From: Candidatus Atribacteria bacterium 1244-E10-H5-B2
GTDB lineage: Bacteria; Atribacterota; JS1; SB-45; 34-128
Assembly: GCA_003575245.1 (NCBI GenBank)
Contig: NMQN01000412.1
Location: 1-6,624, forward strand
Direction of reading: 5' to 3'
Length of the DNA: 6,624 bases
Below are positions 1-4,883 of the stretch, in pieces (positions within the stretch are counted from its first letter, which is position 1; each line of letters opens with the position of its first letter). Below the pieces are notes generated by a model. The model was not told where the DNA came from and did not search any database. It worked only from the letters and a program-made list of their open reading frames with translations. The translations under genes were made by a program, and so were the position numbers.

Positions 1-218
1 GCTATAGAATTAATCCCGGAGTGTTTTATTTTGGCCAACAGCTCAATTTCATCATATCCCTCCTGATAGGACAATTCTCTCAATTCATTCAGGCTTATAA
101 CTAATTCTACTTGCTTAAAATTACTCTCCAATTTAGAACGATTATAAGTTATAACTCCGGCAGCTACTAAAGCGGCAATAATAAAAAAAATCAAAATCGA
201 ATAAGATTTTTTAGGCAC
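1..218 (-). CDS. Membrane-anchored DUF5693-like protein, N-terminal part (runs off left edge)
   Basis: Only the first 72 codons are in the window; the gene continues beyond position 1. The protein starts with a short basic stretch (PKKS), then one hydrophobic segment at about residues 6-24 that should act as an uncleaved signal anchor. An extracytoplasmic part follows, with the pattern VELVISLNELRELSYQEGYD and then a KIKHSGINSIA-type segment. That pattern resembles the start of the DUF5693 family, whose function is unknown; the match is from memory and moderate. I chose the GTG at 216-218 because AGGAAG lies 7 bases upstream. An in-frame ATG at 240-242 would add 8 residues but has no ribosome site. 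It is co-oriented with the mmd genes but separated from mmdB by 430 bases holding a probable terminator, so it is probably a separate transcription unit. Confidence 0.7.
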   Translation of the reverse strand, partial: MPKKSYSILIFFIIAALVAAGVITYNRSKLESNFKQVELVISLNELRELSYQEGYDEIELLAKIKHSGINSI

Positions 219-225
219 ATTAATA

Positions 226-231
226 CTTCCT
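226..231 (-). promoter_or_regulatory. Ribosome binding site deciding the GTG start of the DUF5693-like gene
   Basis: The minus strand reads AGGAAG here, 7 bases before the GTG at 216-218. It lies inside the extra coding stretch that would follow from the upstream ATG at 240-242, which itself has no purine-rich site. The GTG start is therefore preferred. Confidence 0.55.
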
Positions 232-265
232 TTTTCCTTCATTTAACATCTAACAAACTGAAAAT

Positions 266-294
266 ATTTTAGCATATTTGTAACTAGAAGTAAA
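266..294 (-). promoter_or_regulatory. Possible sigma70-type promoter for the DUF5693-like gene
   Basis: On the minus strand, TTTACT (289-294) and TAAAAT (266-271) are separated by 17 bases. TGC immediately precedes the -10 box, giving an extended -10 (TGnTAAAAT). Transcription would start near 259 and leave a leader of about 40 bases before the GTG start. The surrounding DNA is A+T-rich, so chance matches are common. Confidence 0.4.
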
Positions 295-313
295 AAATCA
301 ATTGGATAAAATA

Positions 314-348
314 TAGTATCAAGTATATAGTATCGAGTATCGAGTTAA
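314..348. repeat. Degenerate heptameric tandem repeat, consensus NAGTATC
   Basis: Five consecutive 7-base units start at 314, 321, 328, 335 and 342. Units 1 and 3 are identical (TAGTATC), unit 4 is GAGTATC, and the others differ at one to three positions. It reads without gaps in phase. The purine-rich DNA after it (349-377) is not clearly part of the array. Confidence 0.6.
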
Positions 349-435
349 GAAAGAGAAAGAAAAGATAGAAAAAAGTAGCATTCTTCTTATTACTTAACTA
401 CCACACTAAAGTTTACACTATCATTGGTTACCGCG

Positions 436-470
436 ATGAGTAATAAATTATAGTAGAAAATAGAAATTAG
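436..470. repeat. Degenerate heptameric tandem repeat ending in TAG
   Basis: Five units of 7 bases end at 442, 449, 456, 463 and 470. The last three (ATAGTAG, AAAATAG, AAATTAG) share the pattern AWADTAG closely, while the first two are weaker. The tract abuts the hairpin at 475-493 and supplies the T-rich minus-strand tail of the terminator. Confidence 0.4.
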
Positions 471-493
471 AAAAGGGGCGATTTATCCGCCCC
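464..493 (-). terminator. Probable intrinsic terminator of the mmd gene cluster
   Basis: On the minus strand GGGGCG (488-493) pairs with CGCCCC (475-480) around a 7-base loop, giving a 6-bp all-GC stem. It is followed directly by TTTTCTAATTT (464-474). It lies about 155 bases after the mmdB stop and before the possible promoter of the next gene, where an operon terminator would be expected. On the plus strand the stem is not followed by T residues, so termination should be one-directional. Confidence 0.65.
475..493. repeat. Palindromic element with GATTTATC core, copy 1
   Basis: GC-only arms (GGGGC and GCCCC, with one extra C at 488) enclose the 8-base core GATTTATC at 480-487. The same core on the other strand is the centre of the palindrome at 2750-2775, although the arms have different sequences. 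A related degenerate copy lies at 2707-2727. Here the element doubles as the stem of the probable operon terminator. Confidence 0.5.
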
Positions 494-497
494 CTAC

Positions 498-560
498 ACA
501 TCACTCATCACATATTACTACTTTCTTTTGACTTCTGGCTACTGACTCCTGTCTTCCGTT
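498..560. repeat. Degenerate heptameric tandem repeat drifting from ATCAC to CTGAC units
   Basis: Nine units of 7 bases can be read in one phase starting at 498. The first two end in ATCAC, the next two are transitional, and units 5-8 (526-553) follow TNCTGRC loosely. Eight of nine units end in C, and units 5-8 carry T at the first position. The gradual change of unit along the tract looks like duplication followed by drift. Confidence 0.5.
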
Positions 561-564
561 TTCT

Positions 565-602
565 TAACCAATTAACCAATTAACCAGGTAACCAACTAAC
601 TA
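565..602. repeat. Octameric tandem repeat TAACCANT
   Basis: TAACCA recurs at 565, 573, 581 and 589, followed by TAACTA at 597, an exact 8-base period over five units. The two-base linkers are AT, AT, GG and AC. It is the only 8-base-period tract in a window whose other tandem tracts have a 7-base period. Confidence 0.75.
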
Positions 603-610
603 ATCCTAAG

Positions 611-645
611 CGAGATACGATTCACGAGATACGAGATACGAATTA
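611..645. repeat. Heptameric tandem repeat CGAGATA
   Basis: Five gapless 7-base units start at 611, 618, 625, 632 and 639. Three are identical (CGAGATA) and the other two keep the leading CGA. The array ends four bases before the mmdB stop codon. On the complementary strand the unit is TATCTCG, closely related to the CGTATCR units at 5857-5877. Confidence 0.75.
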
Positions 646-648
646 TCT

Positions 649-1767
649 TTATTGTAACAAAGTCAACATTACTCCAGCAGCAACTGCAGTTCCAATTACT
701 CCGGCTACATTAGGACCCATGGCATGCATCAATAAAAAGTTGCTCGGATTTGCTTCTTGTCCAACCTTCTGTGCTACTCTGGCAGCCATAGGCACAGCAG
801 ACACCCCGGCTGCACCAATCAAAGGATTAATCTTTCCCCCGGTAATTTTATTTAATAATTTGGCAAATAAAACTCCCCCGGCTGTCCCAAATCCAAAGGC
901 AATTAAACCCAATATTATTATTTTAATAGTATTAAAGGTTAAAAAATATTCAGCTTGCATAGTTGCTCCTACACAGGTAGCTAAAAATATGGTGACGATA
1001 TTAATCAATTCATTTTGGGCGGTATTAGATAATCTATCTACTACTAAACTCTCTCTAAATAGATTCCCCAACATTAACATCCCGATAATGGGGACCGAAG
1101 CTGGTAATAAAAGGCCAATTAAAACAGTCGAAATAATAGGAAAGAGTATTCTCTCTAATCGGGATACTGGCCTGAGTTGTTTCATAACTATTTTTCTTTC
1201 CTCTGGGGTAGTCAATAATTTCATTATGGGAGGTTGAATTATAGGAACCAATGACATATAAGAATATGCCGCCACTGCAACTGCTCCTAATAAGTGAGGA
1301 GCCATTTTAACTGTTAGATAAATTGCTGTTGGTCCATCTGCCCCTCCGATAATTCCTATAGAAGCTGCTTCCTGAATATTAAATCCTAAAAGCACCGAGC
1401 CAACTAAAGCTACAAATACTCCTACTTGAGCAGCTGCTCCTAAAAGAAAAGTTATAGGATTAGAAAGTAAGGGTCCAAAATCAGTCATTGCTCCAATCCC
1501 CATAAATATTAAACAAGGGTATACTTCATGTCTTATTCCCCAAGAAATAAAATATAAAAGACCGCCCTCTTCCATTATTCCGGTTAAGGGTAAATTTACT
1601 AATATTGCTCCAAAGCCAATAGGTACAAGAAGTAAAGGCTCGTATTTTTTCCCTATTGCAAGATATAATAATACTCCTCCCACAATAATCATTATAATAT
1701 TGCCTGAATAAAGTTCAGCAAATCCTGAAAGAGTAAATAAAGAAAGGACTTTCATTAAAAGATCCAT
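649..1767 (-). CDS. mmdB: Na+-translocating methylmalonyl-CoA decarboxylase beta subunit (OadB/MmdB family)
   Basis: This is the membrane subunit that decarboxylates carboxybiotin and couples it to Na+ transport across the cytoplasmic membrane. The 372-residue protein is almost entirely hydrophobic, with many membrane segments, and is near the usual family length. The family signature [12 protein letters not shown] is at 141-152 and the second conserved loop, [18 protein letters not shown], at 314-331. Residues matching the functional set described for Klebsiella OadB (Asp203, Tyr229, Asn373, Gly377, Ser382, Arg389) are D144, Y170, N314, G318, S323 and R330, all at a constant offset of 59. 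The pump therefore looks intact. The ATG start has AAAGGAGA 7 bases upstream. It begins 19 bases after mmdC and is the last gene of the cluster. Oxaloacetate or glutaconyl-CoA decarboxylase beta subunits look similar; the neighbours decide the substrate. Confidence 0.95.
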   Translation of the reverse strand: MDLLMKVLSLFTLSGFAELYSGNIIMIIVGGVLLYLAIGKKYEPLLLVPIGFGAILVNLPLTGIMEEGGLLYFISWGIRHEVYPCLIFMGIGAMTDFGPLLSNPITFLLGAAAQVGVFVALVGSVLLGFNIQEAASIGIIGGADGPTAIYLTVKMAPHLLGAVAVAAYSYMSLVPIIQPPIMKLLTTPEERKIVMKQLRPVSRLERILFPIISTVLIGLLLPASVPIIGMLMLGNLFRESLVVDRLSNTAQNELINIVTIFLATCVGATMQAEYFLTFNTIKIIILGLIAFGFGTAGGVLFAKLLNKITGGKINPLIGAAGVSAVPMAARVAQKVGQEANPSNFLLMHAMGPNVAGVIGTAVAAGVMLTLLQ

Positions 1768-1786
1768 TTAAATTCTCCTTTCTATT

Positions 1787-2200
1787 CTAACCTATTACCA
1801 TTAAGACATCGCCAGTATCTACCATATCATTTGCGGCTACGTTTATCTTTTTTATGCTTCCAGAAGCGTTGGCTACAATTTCATTTTCCATCTTCATTGC
1901 TTCTAAGATTAATAAAGTATCTCCATCTTTTACACTATCTCCTTCGGATACCTTTAACTGAAGTACCTTACCGGGCATAGGTGCTACTACTTCCTCTCCT
2001 GCCACTGCTGCAGTCGGTACTTTGGCAGGAGATGGATTAGATGAGGGTTTAACTACTTTTTGACTTACCGGTTCTTCTTTTCCTTTAGTTGCAACCGGTT
2101 GAGGAACAGAGATGGTTCCCGCTGATGATTCATTTCCTCCTACTTCTTCTACTTCTACTTCATATACTTTACCGTCTACTGTAATTTTAAATTTTCTCAT
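1787..2200 (-). CDS. mmdC: Biotin carboxyl carrier subunit of methylmalonyl-CoA decarboxylase
   Basis: This small soluble protein carries covalently bound biotin and moves the carboxyl group from the MmdA active site to MmdB. The 137 residues divide into an N-terminal strand-rich segment (about 1-20, MRKFKITVDG start), a flexible Ala/Pro/Ser/Val-rich linker (about 24-68) and a C-terminal biotinyl domain (about 70-137). The biotinylation motif EAMKM is at 100-104, so K103 is the expected biotin site. The domain ends with the usual hairpin GDVLMVIG. A stand-alone carrier of this length is typical of the decarboxylase gamma subunit. GGAGG-rich sequence (2213-2220) lies somewhat far, 12 bases or more, upstream of the ATG. 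It starts 30 bases after mmdD and ends 19 bases before mmdB. No biotin ligase or biotin carboxylase gene is in the window. Confidence 0.93.
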   Translation of the reverse strand: MRKFKITVDGKVYEVEVEEVGGNESSAGTISVPQPVATKGKEEPVSQKVVKPSSNPSPAKVPTAAVAGEEVVAPMPGKVLQLKVSEGDSVKDGDTLLILEAMKMENEIVANASGSIKKINVAANDMVDTGDVLMVIG

Positions 2201-2230
2201 TTTATTTATAATCCTCCTCCTTCTTCAATA

Positions 2231-2605
2231 TTAATATTTAATATTTTTTCCCAACATTAATTCTTGTCTCCCCATTGCAGTCCAGGGATTTATTGCAGAC
2301 GGTTTATATTTTTTTATACTTATTATTTTAAATTCACTTCTCGGTTTTTCTAAATATGAAGCCACGGCAGCAGTAATTACAGCAACTAATTTGCCTTCAA
2401 CTTCTTCTTTCTCTCTCACTTGTGTAGAATCTATCACTGGAGGTGTAACTTTAGTTTCTTTAATTTTGGGTATCTTTTTTTCTACTTTAATTCCTACGAT
2501 GTTCTTTAAAAATACCATAACCAAGGCTAAACCACCCAGGACTGCAAATACTAAAACCATATCTATAATAGCTAGTTGGAAAGCTCCATTGATTCCTTCA
2601 AACAT
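2231..2605 (-). CDS. mmdD: Membrane anchor subunit of methylmalonyl-CoA decarboxylase (OadG/MmdD family)
   Basis: This small subunit holds the carboxyltransferase and the biotin carrier to the membrane pump. The 124-residue protein has one N-terminal membrane helix at about 11-33, a charged Lys/Glu/Pro-rich linker (about 40-70), and a C-terminal segment with VAVITAAVASYL (73-84) and WTAMGRQELM (108-117). The ending resembles the (A)xGRQELM tail of delta/gamma subunits in Na+-pump decarboxylases. Length fits the family (roughly 80-140). The ATG start has a strong AAGGAGG site (2617-2623) about 9-11 bases upstream. It is the first gene after the 270-base gap following mmdA and is closely followed by mmdC and mmdB, so these three may form a translational or regulatory block of their own. 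Confidence 0.88.
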   Translation of the reverse strand: MFEGINGAFQLAIIDMVLVFAVLGGLALVMVFLKNIVGIKVEKKIPKIKETKVTPPVIDSTQVREKEEVEGKLVAVITAAVASYLEKPRSEFKIISIKKYKPSAINPWTAMGRQELMLGKNIKY

Positions 2606-2628
2606 ATTTATTCTTTCCTCCTTCTTAA

Positions 2629-2656
2629 TTAGTCGTTAGTGAATAGTATTTAGTTA
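2629..2656. repeat. Heptameric tandem repeat, consensus TTAGTNN
   Basis: Four 7-base units start at 2629, 2636, 2643 and 2650 and share the pattern (T/A)TAGTNN. Two weaker A-rich units (AAAGCNA) continue the phase to 2670. The tract contains the 18-base sequence TAGTCGTTAGTGAATAGT (2630-2647), whose exact reverse complement is at 2842-2859. Confidence 0.6.
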
Positions 2657-2706
2657 AAAGCAAAAAGCTAAAATAAAAATTTAAAACTTTCTTTGTATTG
2701 TTTGTT

Positions 2707-2727
2707 GTAGCCGAGTTTATTCGACCC
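2707..2727. repeat. Degenerate palindrome related to the GATTTATC elements
   Basis: GTAGCCGAGTTTATTCGACC has imperfect self-complementarity: CGA/TCG plus a G-T pair around TTTA. Its layout is like the two better palindromes, with a core of GAGTTTATTC in place of GATTTATC. It lies 22 bases from the palindrome at 2750-2775. Membership in the family is a judgement from layout only. Confidence 0.3.
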
Positions 2728-2749
2728 AAATTATTTTGATAATTTTTCT

Positions 2750-2775
2750 TACGGGCTTGATAAATCAAGCCCGTA
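2750..2775. repeat. Near-perfect 26-base palindrome with GATAAATC core, copy 2
   Basis: Twelve bases on each side (TACGGGCTTGAT and its complement) pair exactly around the central AA. This gives a strong hairpin in RNA from either strand. The central 8 bases (2759-2766) are GATAAATC, the reverse complement of the GATTTATC core at 480-487. Neither strand has a run of T after the stem, so it does not look like an intrinsic terminator. It sits within the mmd cluster and could stop RNA decay or separate expression of mmdA from mmdDCB. Confidence 0.8.
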
Positions 2776-2836
2776 CATAATATACGTTTCTCGATATAAT
2801 CTTAATTTTTCATTTATTTTTTTACTTCTCTCTTGC

Positions 2837-2878
2837 TATTCACTATTCACTAACGACTATTCACTATATACTAATTTA
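2837..2878. repeat. Heptameric tandem repeat TATTCAC reaching the mmdA stop codon
   Basis: Units of 7 bases start at 2837, 2844, 2851, 2858, 2865 and 2872. Three are exactly TATTCAC, two are one or two changes away (TAACGAC, TATATAC), and the last (TAATTTA) is weak and includes the complement of the mmdA stop codon. The array contains the right arm of the 18-bp inverted repeat. Confidence 0.7.
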
Positions 2879-4432
2879 TACTGGGAAATTACCGTGCTTC
2901 TTCGCTGGCCTACTTTCCCTTTTTGTAGAAAGCATCTCAAAAGTAGTTATAAGACGAGGTCTGGTTTCCCGCGGGTCAATAACCATATCAACATAACCTC
3001 GTTTAGCTGCTTCGTAAGGATTGGAAAATTTTAGTTGAAATTCATCAATCTTCTCTTGGCGTACCTTTTCAGGATTATCTGCTTTAGCTACTTCTTTTCT
3101 AAAGATAATATTTGCTGCCCCTTGAGAACCCATTACGGCAATTTCCGCTGTAGGCCAGGCAATTACCTGATCTGCTCCTAAATCCCTGCTACACATTGCC
3201 AGATAAGCCCCTCCATAAGATTTTCGAACTATCAAAGTTATCTTGGGAACAGTTGCCTCAGAATAAGCATACAATAATTTTGCTCCATGTCGGATAATCC
3301 CCCCATATTCCTGAGCAGTTCCCGGTAAAAACCCCGGAACATCTACCAAAGTTAAAATAGGAATATTAAAAGCATCACAAAATCTAATAAAACGAGCAGC
3401 TTTATCAGAAGCATCAATATCTAAACAGCCCGCTAAGACTTTTGGTTGATTAGCGATTATACCTATAGATTGGCCATTTAATCTGGCAAATCCGGTAAGC
3501 ATATTAGTTGCAAAATAAGTATGAGATTCAAAAAAATCTCCCTCATCTACAATATATTTTATTACATCTCTCATTTCATAAGGTTTATTTGGATCTGTAG
3601 GGACAATGTTTAAAAGAGCCTCTTCCATCCGATTGGGATTATCCTTACATTCCACTTGGGGAGTATTTTCCATATTATTAGAGGGCAAATAACCCATTAG
3701 CCCTCTTACCATCTGGTAAACTTCCTCTTCATTCTCAGCAGCAAAATGAGCCACACCACTCTTCCTATTGTGAGTCATCGCTCCCCCTAATTTCTCTGAA
3801 GTAACTACTTCTCCAGTAACCGCTTTAATCACATCTGGTCCTGTAATATGCATTATACCTACATTCTTTACCATAAATACAAAATCCATTATGGCAGGAG
3901 AATAGACTGCTCCCCCGGCAGCCGGACCAACAATTATAGAAATTTGAGGGATTACTCCGGAAGCAATAGTATTACGGTAAAATAGCTGACCATAGCCACT
4001 TAGAGAATCTACTCCCTCTTGAATACGGGCTCCACCAGAATCATTTACTCCGATACATGGCGCACCCATTTTCATAGCCATGTCCAGCACCTTACATATC
4101 TTCTTGGAATGCATCTCTCCCAAGGAACCACCGATAACAGTAAAATCCTGAGCAAAAACATAAATCAGTCTTCCATCAATAGTTCCATAACCAGTTACAA
4201 CTCCCTCGCCAGGTGCCTCCATCTTGTCCATACCAAAATTGTTACATCTGTGCTCAACTAACATATCAAGCTCTACAAAGCTATCTTTATCTAAAAGAAG
4301 GTCAATCCTTTCTCGAGCAGTAAGTTTGCCTTTTTCGTGTTGAGCTTTCACTCTCTTCTCTCCTCCGCCTGCTCTTATTTTTTCTTCTCTTTCTTTTAAA
4401 TTTTTCATTAATTCATCAATCGATAATTTCAT
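2876..4432 (-). CDS. mmdA: Methylmalonyl-CoA decarboxylase alpha subunit (carboxyltransferase)
   Basis: This soluble subunit transfers the carboxyl group between (S)-methylmalonyl-CoA and enzyme-bound biotin, giving propionyl-CoA. The 518 residues match the usual family length (about 510-520) and contain both crotonase-like halves of the acyl-CoA carboxyltransferase fold. Visible motifs are the CoA-binding and oxyanion region SGGARIQEG (132-140) with GPAAGGAVYSPA (169-180) in the first half, and DVPGFLPG (364-371) with KSYGGAYLAM (404-413) in the second. The end, RPAKKHGNFPV, is characteristic of propionyl/methylmalonyl-CoA enzymes. The ATG start has GGTGG about 12 bases upstream. It follows the epimerase after 46 bases. 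The beta subunit of propionyl-CoA carboxylase is nearly indistinguishable from sequence alone; nearby mmdD, mmdC and mmdB, and the lack of a biotin carboxylase, decide for the decarboxylase. Confidence 0.93.
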   Translation of the reverse strand: MKLSIDELMKNLKEREEKIRAGGGEKRVKAQHEKGKLTARERIDLLLDKDSFVELDMLVEHRCNNFGMDKMEAPGEGVVTGYGTIDGRLIYVFAQDFTVIGGSLGEMHSKKICKVLDMAMKMGAPCIGVNDSGGARIQEGVDSLSGYGQLFYRNTIASGVIPQISIIVGPAAGGAVYSPAIMDFVFMVKNVGIMHITGPDVIKAVTGEVVTSEKLGGAMTHNRKSGVAHFAAENEEEVYQMVRGLMGYLPSNNMENTPQVECKDNPNRMEEALLNIVPTDPNKPYEMRDVIKYIVDEGDFFESHTYFATNMLTGFARLNGQSIGIIANQPKVLAGCLDIDASDKAARFIRFCDAFNIPILTLVDVPGFLPGTAQEYGGIIRHGAKLLYAYSEATVPKITLIVRKSYGGAYLAMCSRDLGADQVIAWPTAEIAVMGSQGAANIIFRKEVAKADNPEKVRQEKIDEFQLKFSNPYEAAKRGYVDMVIDPRETRPRLITTFEMLSTKRESRPAKKHGNFPV

Positions 4433-4478
4433 TAATTTATCTTACCACCTTTCTCTGCTTTTTTTAGATTCCCTTTTT

Positions 4479-4883
4479 CTATTTATCTCTCTGGCATAAT
4501 TCAACAAGAATTCCGTTAGTACCCTTAGGATGTAAAAAGGCTATCTTGACTCCGCCTGCTCCATACCTCGGCTTTTCGTCAATTAACCTAACTCCTTCCT
4601 TTTTTAATTTTCCTAATACTTTCTCAATATTATCAACTCTAAAGGCAATATGTTGAATCCCTTCACCTTTTTTTTCAATAAATCTGGTAATAGGGCTCTC
4701 AGGTGAAGTAGATTCTAACAGTTCTAATTCACTGTCGCCTAAAGGTAAAAAAGCAACTTTAACTTTCTGTTCTTCTACAATCTCTTCGCCAGCAACTTTC
4801 AACCCCAGTATATTACTTAAAAGCTTGCTGGTTTTTTCAATACTTCTTACCGCAATTCCAATATGATCAATCTTTTCTATCAT
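4479..4883 (-). CDS. mce: Methylmalonyl-CoA epimerase
   Basis: The enzyme interconverts (R)- and (S)-methylmalonyl-CoA, linking the mutase to the decarboxylase. The 134-residue protein is a single-chain member of the vicinal-oxygen-chelate (glyoxalase-like) fold with two repeated halves, starting IDHIGIAV (5-12) and IQHIAFRV (76-83). The four expected metal ligands of the family are visible as H7, Q39, H78 and E128. Length fits the family (about 130-150). I place the start at the ATG 4881-4883 because AGGGAGGT lies 7 bases upstream. A GTG three codons earlier (4890-4892) overlaps that ribosome site and is unlikely. The start overlaps the end of meaB by 17 bases, implying translational coupling, and mmdA follows after 46 bases. 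Confidence 0.92.
   Translation of the reverse strand: MIEKIDHIGIAVRSIEKTSKLLSNILGLKVAGEEIVEEQKVKVAFLPLGDSELELLESTSPESPITRFIEKKGEGIQHIAFRVDNIEKVLGKLKKEGVRLIDEKPRYGAGGVKIAFLHPKGTNGILVELCQRDK

Larger units (their letters stand above)
219..648. other. 430-base non-coding region between mmdB and the DUF5693-like gene
   Basis: I see no plausible coding frame, tRNA or B12/cobalamin riboswitch here. Read on the minus strand after the mmdB stop, it holds a 7-base-period repeat (611-645), an 8-base-period repeat (565-602), a longer degenerate 7-base-period tract (498-560), and a probable intrinsic terminator (464-493). Further 7-base-period tracts lie at 436-470 and 314-348, and then comes a possible promoter for the next gene. 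About 370-430 has no clear organisation that I can defend. Confidence 0.7.
2630..2859. repeat. 18-bp inverted repeat bracketing the centre of the mmdA-mmdD gap
   Basis: TAGTCGTTAGTGAATAGT at 2630-2647 is matched exactly in reverse complement at 2842-2859, enclosing 194 bases. Both arms are parts of heptameric tandem tracts, so the inverted copies could be the outer ends of one inserted element or two inverted heptad arrays. There is no transposase gene inside, and I did not find an obvious target-site duplication directly outside the arms. Confidence 0.6.
2606..2875. other. 270-base repeat-bearing gap inside the mmd cluster
   Basis: The gap lies between the mmdA stop and the mmdD start and has no convincing coding frame. 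From the mmdA side on the minus strand it holds a heptameric repeat reaching the mmdA stop codon (2837-2878), a 26-base palindrome (2750-2775), a degenerate palindrome (2707-2727), and a second heptameric tract (2629-2656) just upstream of the mmdD ribosome site. The two heptad tracts are inverted relative to each other and share an exact 18-bp inverted repeat. I found no clear promoter and no T-tailed terminator. Confidence 0.7.

Noticed and set aside
498..645. CRISPR-like array
   Set aside because: Units are 7 or 8 bases, contiguous and degenerate, with no spacers of constant length, and there are no cas genes.
719..1237. Open plus-strand frame of 172 codons within mmdB
   Set aside because: It is antisense to a strongly conserved membrane protein gene. 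Its translation has no recognisable domain, and no ribosome site supports it. Other plus-strand frames (2391-2639, 4019-4261, 5063-5398, 5507-5725, 6017-6271) are rejected for the same reason.
649..2605. Oxaloacetate or glutaconyl-CoA decarboxylase subunits
   Set aside because: The beta and anchor subunits are shared among these pumps, but the alpha subunit is an acyl-CoA carboxyltransferase of the methylmalonyl/propionyl type and sits beside the epimerase and mutase.
2640..2700. Possible internal promoter for mmdDCB on the minus strand
   Set aside because: A TACTAT box with TTAGCT 17 bases upstream matches the consensus in only about half of the positions, in very A+T-rich DNA. It is not strong enough to annotate.
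2750..2775. Intrinsic terminator inside the operon
   Set aside because: The stem is strong, but neither strand has a T-run after it, and the downstream genes encode partners of the upstream gene product.
2876..4432. Propionyl-CoA carboxylase beta subunit or acetyl-CoA carboxylase part
   Set aside because: The protein alone could be read that way, but the adjacent OadG, biotin carrier and OadB genes and the missing biotin carboxylase indicate the Na+-pump decarboxylase.
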